Positions 62,748-64,000 of a stretch of 64,000 bases of DNA are shown here, piece by piece. Position 1 is the stretch's first letter. Every line of letters begins with the position of its first letter. Location: positions 28,396 to 92,395 of the forward strand of contig JBKEHH010000012.1 of NCBI GenBank assembly GCA_046710535.1. Direction: 5' to 3'. The translations under genes were made by a program, and so were the position numbers. Source of the stretch: CAWVSB01 sp046710535 (GTDB lineage Bacteria > Pseudomonadota > Gammaproteobacteria > Pseudomonadales > CAWVSB01). The notes below the pieces were generated by a model that had not been told where the DNA came from, did not search any database, and saw only the letters and a program-made list of their open reading frames with translations.

Positions 62748-63077
62748 CTAATGACTAACGGTTTTAGAGAACAAATGGATTACTGCCACACCGGCAATAA
62801 TTAAACCCATGCCGATAATGGCAGGAACATCAGGCACTTCTTTGTACAAGTAAAAACCCACTACAGCAATCATAACAATGCCAATACCTGACCAAATAGC
62901 ATAAGTAATACCGATAGGTATTGTTCTAAGCGCCAAAGTCATAAAATAAAACGACAAACTATAGCCTATCGCTACTATGACAGTAGGCCCTACTGCGGTA
63001 AATTCTTTAGATGCTTTAAGTGCGCTAGTGCCAATCACTTCAGTAATAATTGCCAACGCTAAATATAAATATGCCAT
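62748..63077 (-). CDS. SMR family multidrug efflux protein, EmrE-like
   Basis: A 109-residue four-helix exporter that works as an antiparallel dimer. The essential membrane Glu is in AIITEVIGTSALKAS (residue 13), and YAIWSGIGIVMIAVVGFYLY is the SMR signature with Trp. Substrates are quaternary ammonium compounds; EmrE-type pumps also export betaine and choline, so the nearness of bet genes is notable but may be chance. AAGGAT precedes the ATG. The ThuA gene starts 16 bp downstream of its stop. Confidence 0.92.
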   Translation of the reverse strand: MAYLYLALAIITEVIGTSALKASKEFTAVGPTVIVAIGYSLSFYFMTLALRTIPIGITYAIWSGIGIVMIAVVGFYLYKEVPDVPAIIGMGLIIAGVAVIHLFSKTVSH

Positions 63078-63142
63078 GGTATCCTTAGTAACCCTGTAAA
63101 TAGATTTTCAAAACTAACCTTAGCTAAAAACGACTAGCGCAG

Positions 63143-63643
63143 CTACTGTTTGCTCCGCCACCATTCTAACCACGACATCACCAAAAACCAGATAAAGAAT
63201 ATCGACAGCAGTACAGACATCAACTCTGCCAGCTGAGCATGACTACTAAATACCCAATATAGGATGATGCCAAGCGATGCAACAGTACTAATAACAGCTG
63301 AAAATAGCGTTTATCGATCAATAGACCCAGTGCAAAGCCGCCCACACTAAGAGCAATCACCCCCAACTTTAACTAAGCGGCGATATGTAAAGTGGCCAAT
63401 AGGTCGTTTGTATCATCGCCCTGCGCCAAAGCATCAGTAGTAGACAGCAGTGTTAAGCCTTCATTGATATCGAATGGGATAATTAATCCAGCCATCAGTA
63501 AAAAGGGCTATAACCACTTATGATCGATAGCGATCAGCTTTTAATAGAAAATGAAACAACATTAGGGCGGCAACCACCAAGGTCAATAAGCCAAATATCA
63601 AGGTTGTTAATTCGATTTAATTGTTGTTATTGTTATCGCTCAT
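63143..63643 (-). pseudogene. Decayed gene for a four-helix membrane protein
   Basis: From ATG 63643 the frame reads MSDNNNNN, TAA, then IELTTLIFGLLTLVVAALML. A frame change near 63546 leads to LIAIDHKWL, TAG, PFLLMAGLIIPFDINEG and LSTTDALAQGDDTNDLL, then IAA, TAG, LKLGVIALSVGGFALGLLID. Another frame change near 63312 leads to SAVISTVASLGIILYWVFSS and FIWFLVMSWLEWWRSKQ to the stop at 63143. At least three nonsense codons and two frameshifts mean it is not functional. About four membrane helices remain readable. I do not recognise the family. Confidence 0.75.
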
Positions 63644-63708
63644 TTGGTTTTAACTCACTAGTAGTAAATATTGTCAGTTCTTGCTCTAACACGGTATGTG
63701 ATGAAAAA

Positions 63709-64000
63709 TTAGAACCACCGCCTTACTGCTTTCTGATAGTCGATAAATTCTTCCCCAAATAATTTCAACATCGCCCGCTCTTCAGGAATAATTTGAAAGC
63801 GTGTAATAACCGCCATAAACAACAATAAAATCATTAATAGCACTGGTGCTAATAGATATACGCACCACGCCAATAATAACAAAGCAAAACCGACATACAT
63901 TGGATTGCGCGATATTTTAAAAACGCCTGACACAACTAGTGAAGACGCAGACTCTGGTTTCAAAGGATTAACTGTCGTTTTCGCTAAGCGAAATGAAATA
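63709..64000 (-). CDS. Isoprenylcysteine carboxyl methyltransferase family protein, C-terminal part (runs off right edge)
   Basis: The last 96 codons of a minus-strand gene; the frame is open to the window edge. The translation begins ISFRLAKTTVNPLKPESASS and has VVSGVFKISRNPMYVGFALL, the SAM-contact block of the ICMT/PEMT-like family, then EERAMLKLFGEEFIDYQKAV. Two membrane helices lie in this part. Such bacterial proteins methylate small molecules or lipids; substrate unknown. Confidence 0.87.
   Translation of the reverse strand, partial: ISFRLAKTTVNPLKPESASSLVVSGVFKISRNPMYVGFALLLLAWCVYLLAPVLLMILLLFMAVITRFQIIPEERAMLKLFGEEFIDYQKAVRRWF

Overview
The window reads as a chromosomal segment of a marine-type gammaproteobacterium. 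The evidence is the gene set: a five-gene pst-phoU phosphate operon with a DUF3333-type PstA, BetA and BetB, TmcA, an IbpA-like Hsp20, a thermolabile-haemolysin-like SGNH lipase, DUF3604 proteins and an SdsA-type alkyl sulfatase. Base composition is moderately AT-rich by eye. An affiliation near the Cellvibrionales/BD1-7 type of marine bacteria is a guess from gene content, since there is no rRNA to test it. I see no rRNA or tRNA genes, no CRISPR array, no prophage and no intact insertion sequence.

Layout. 1-5.6 kb: an edge-truncated HAD-IB hydrolase, then a long-chain acyl-CoA ligase and a secreted alkyl sulfatase that form a plausible alkyl-sulfate-to-acyl-CoA unit, and a DUF481 outer-membrane protein. 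5.6-11.1 kb: pstS-pstC-pstA-pstB-phoU on the minus strand, behind two tandem Pho boxes. 11.2-20.2 kb: GNAT, EamA permease, ornithine decarboxylase with a divergent Lrp regulator, TrmK, a frameshifted GFA gene, a small membrane-protein pair disrupted by an 8-bp repeat tract, PhnA, NhaC antiporter, ferredoxin-NADP reductase and LysR. 20.2-27.9 kb: Hsp20, an MsbA-like ABC exporter, a degenerate GGDEF protein behind an 11-bp tandem repeat, TmcA, a transposase-derived protein and a MATE exporter. 27.9-46 kb: MAPEG, D-2-hydroxyacid dehydrogenase, penicillin-acylase-family lipoprotein, acyl-CoA carboxyltransferase followed by two gene relics, a Pho-box-preceded choice-of-anchor I lipoprotein, YtoQ, SGNH lipase, GST, DUF3604, YghU, a nitroreductase-like protein, NUDIX, PPK2 and redoxins. 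46-57 kb: a broken haem-binding protein gene, DUF748, an amidohydrolase, a second DUF3604 gene stopped by an amber codon, AraC and a molybdopterin oxidoreductase. 57-64 kb: betB-betA with a short BCCT-like transporter, ABM monooxygenase, ThuA lipoprotein, SMR exporter, a heavily decayed membrane-protein gene and an edge-truncated isoprenylcysteine methyltransferase family gene.

Themes. Phosphate: Pst/PhoU, PPK2, PhnA, and a second candidate Pho box in front of the choice-of-anchor I lipoprotein. Osmoprotection: choline uptake and oxidation to glycine betaine. Redox and detoxification: two GST-fold proteins, MAPEG, Prx5, redoxin, MATE, SMR and EamA.

The most unusual property is the number of broken genes of different ages among otherwise clean genes: a repeat-expanded small gene, single-stop lesions (DUF3604, DUF2834, perhaps a 49-codon ORF), multi-frameshift genes (GFA, haem-binding protein), an old multi-lesion pseudogene and a fused pair of 3' gene relics. 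Other points worth following are a probable AUU start for tmcA, a GGDEF protein that keeps its I-site but has lost its active site, and an intact IS1595-like transposase derivative with no recognisable catalytic core.
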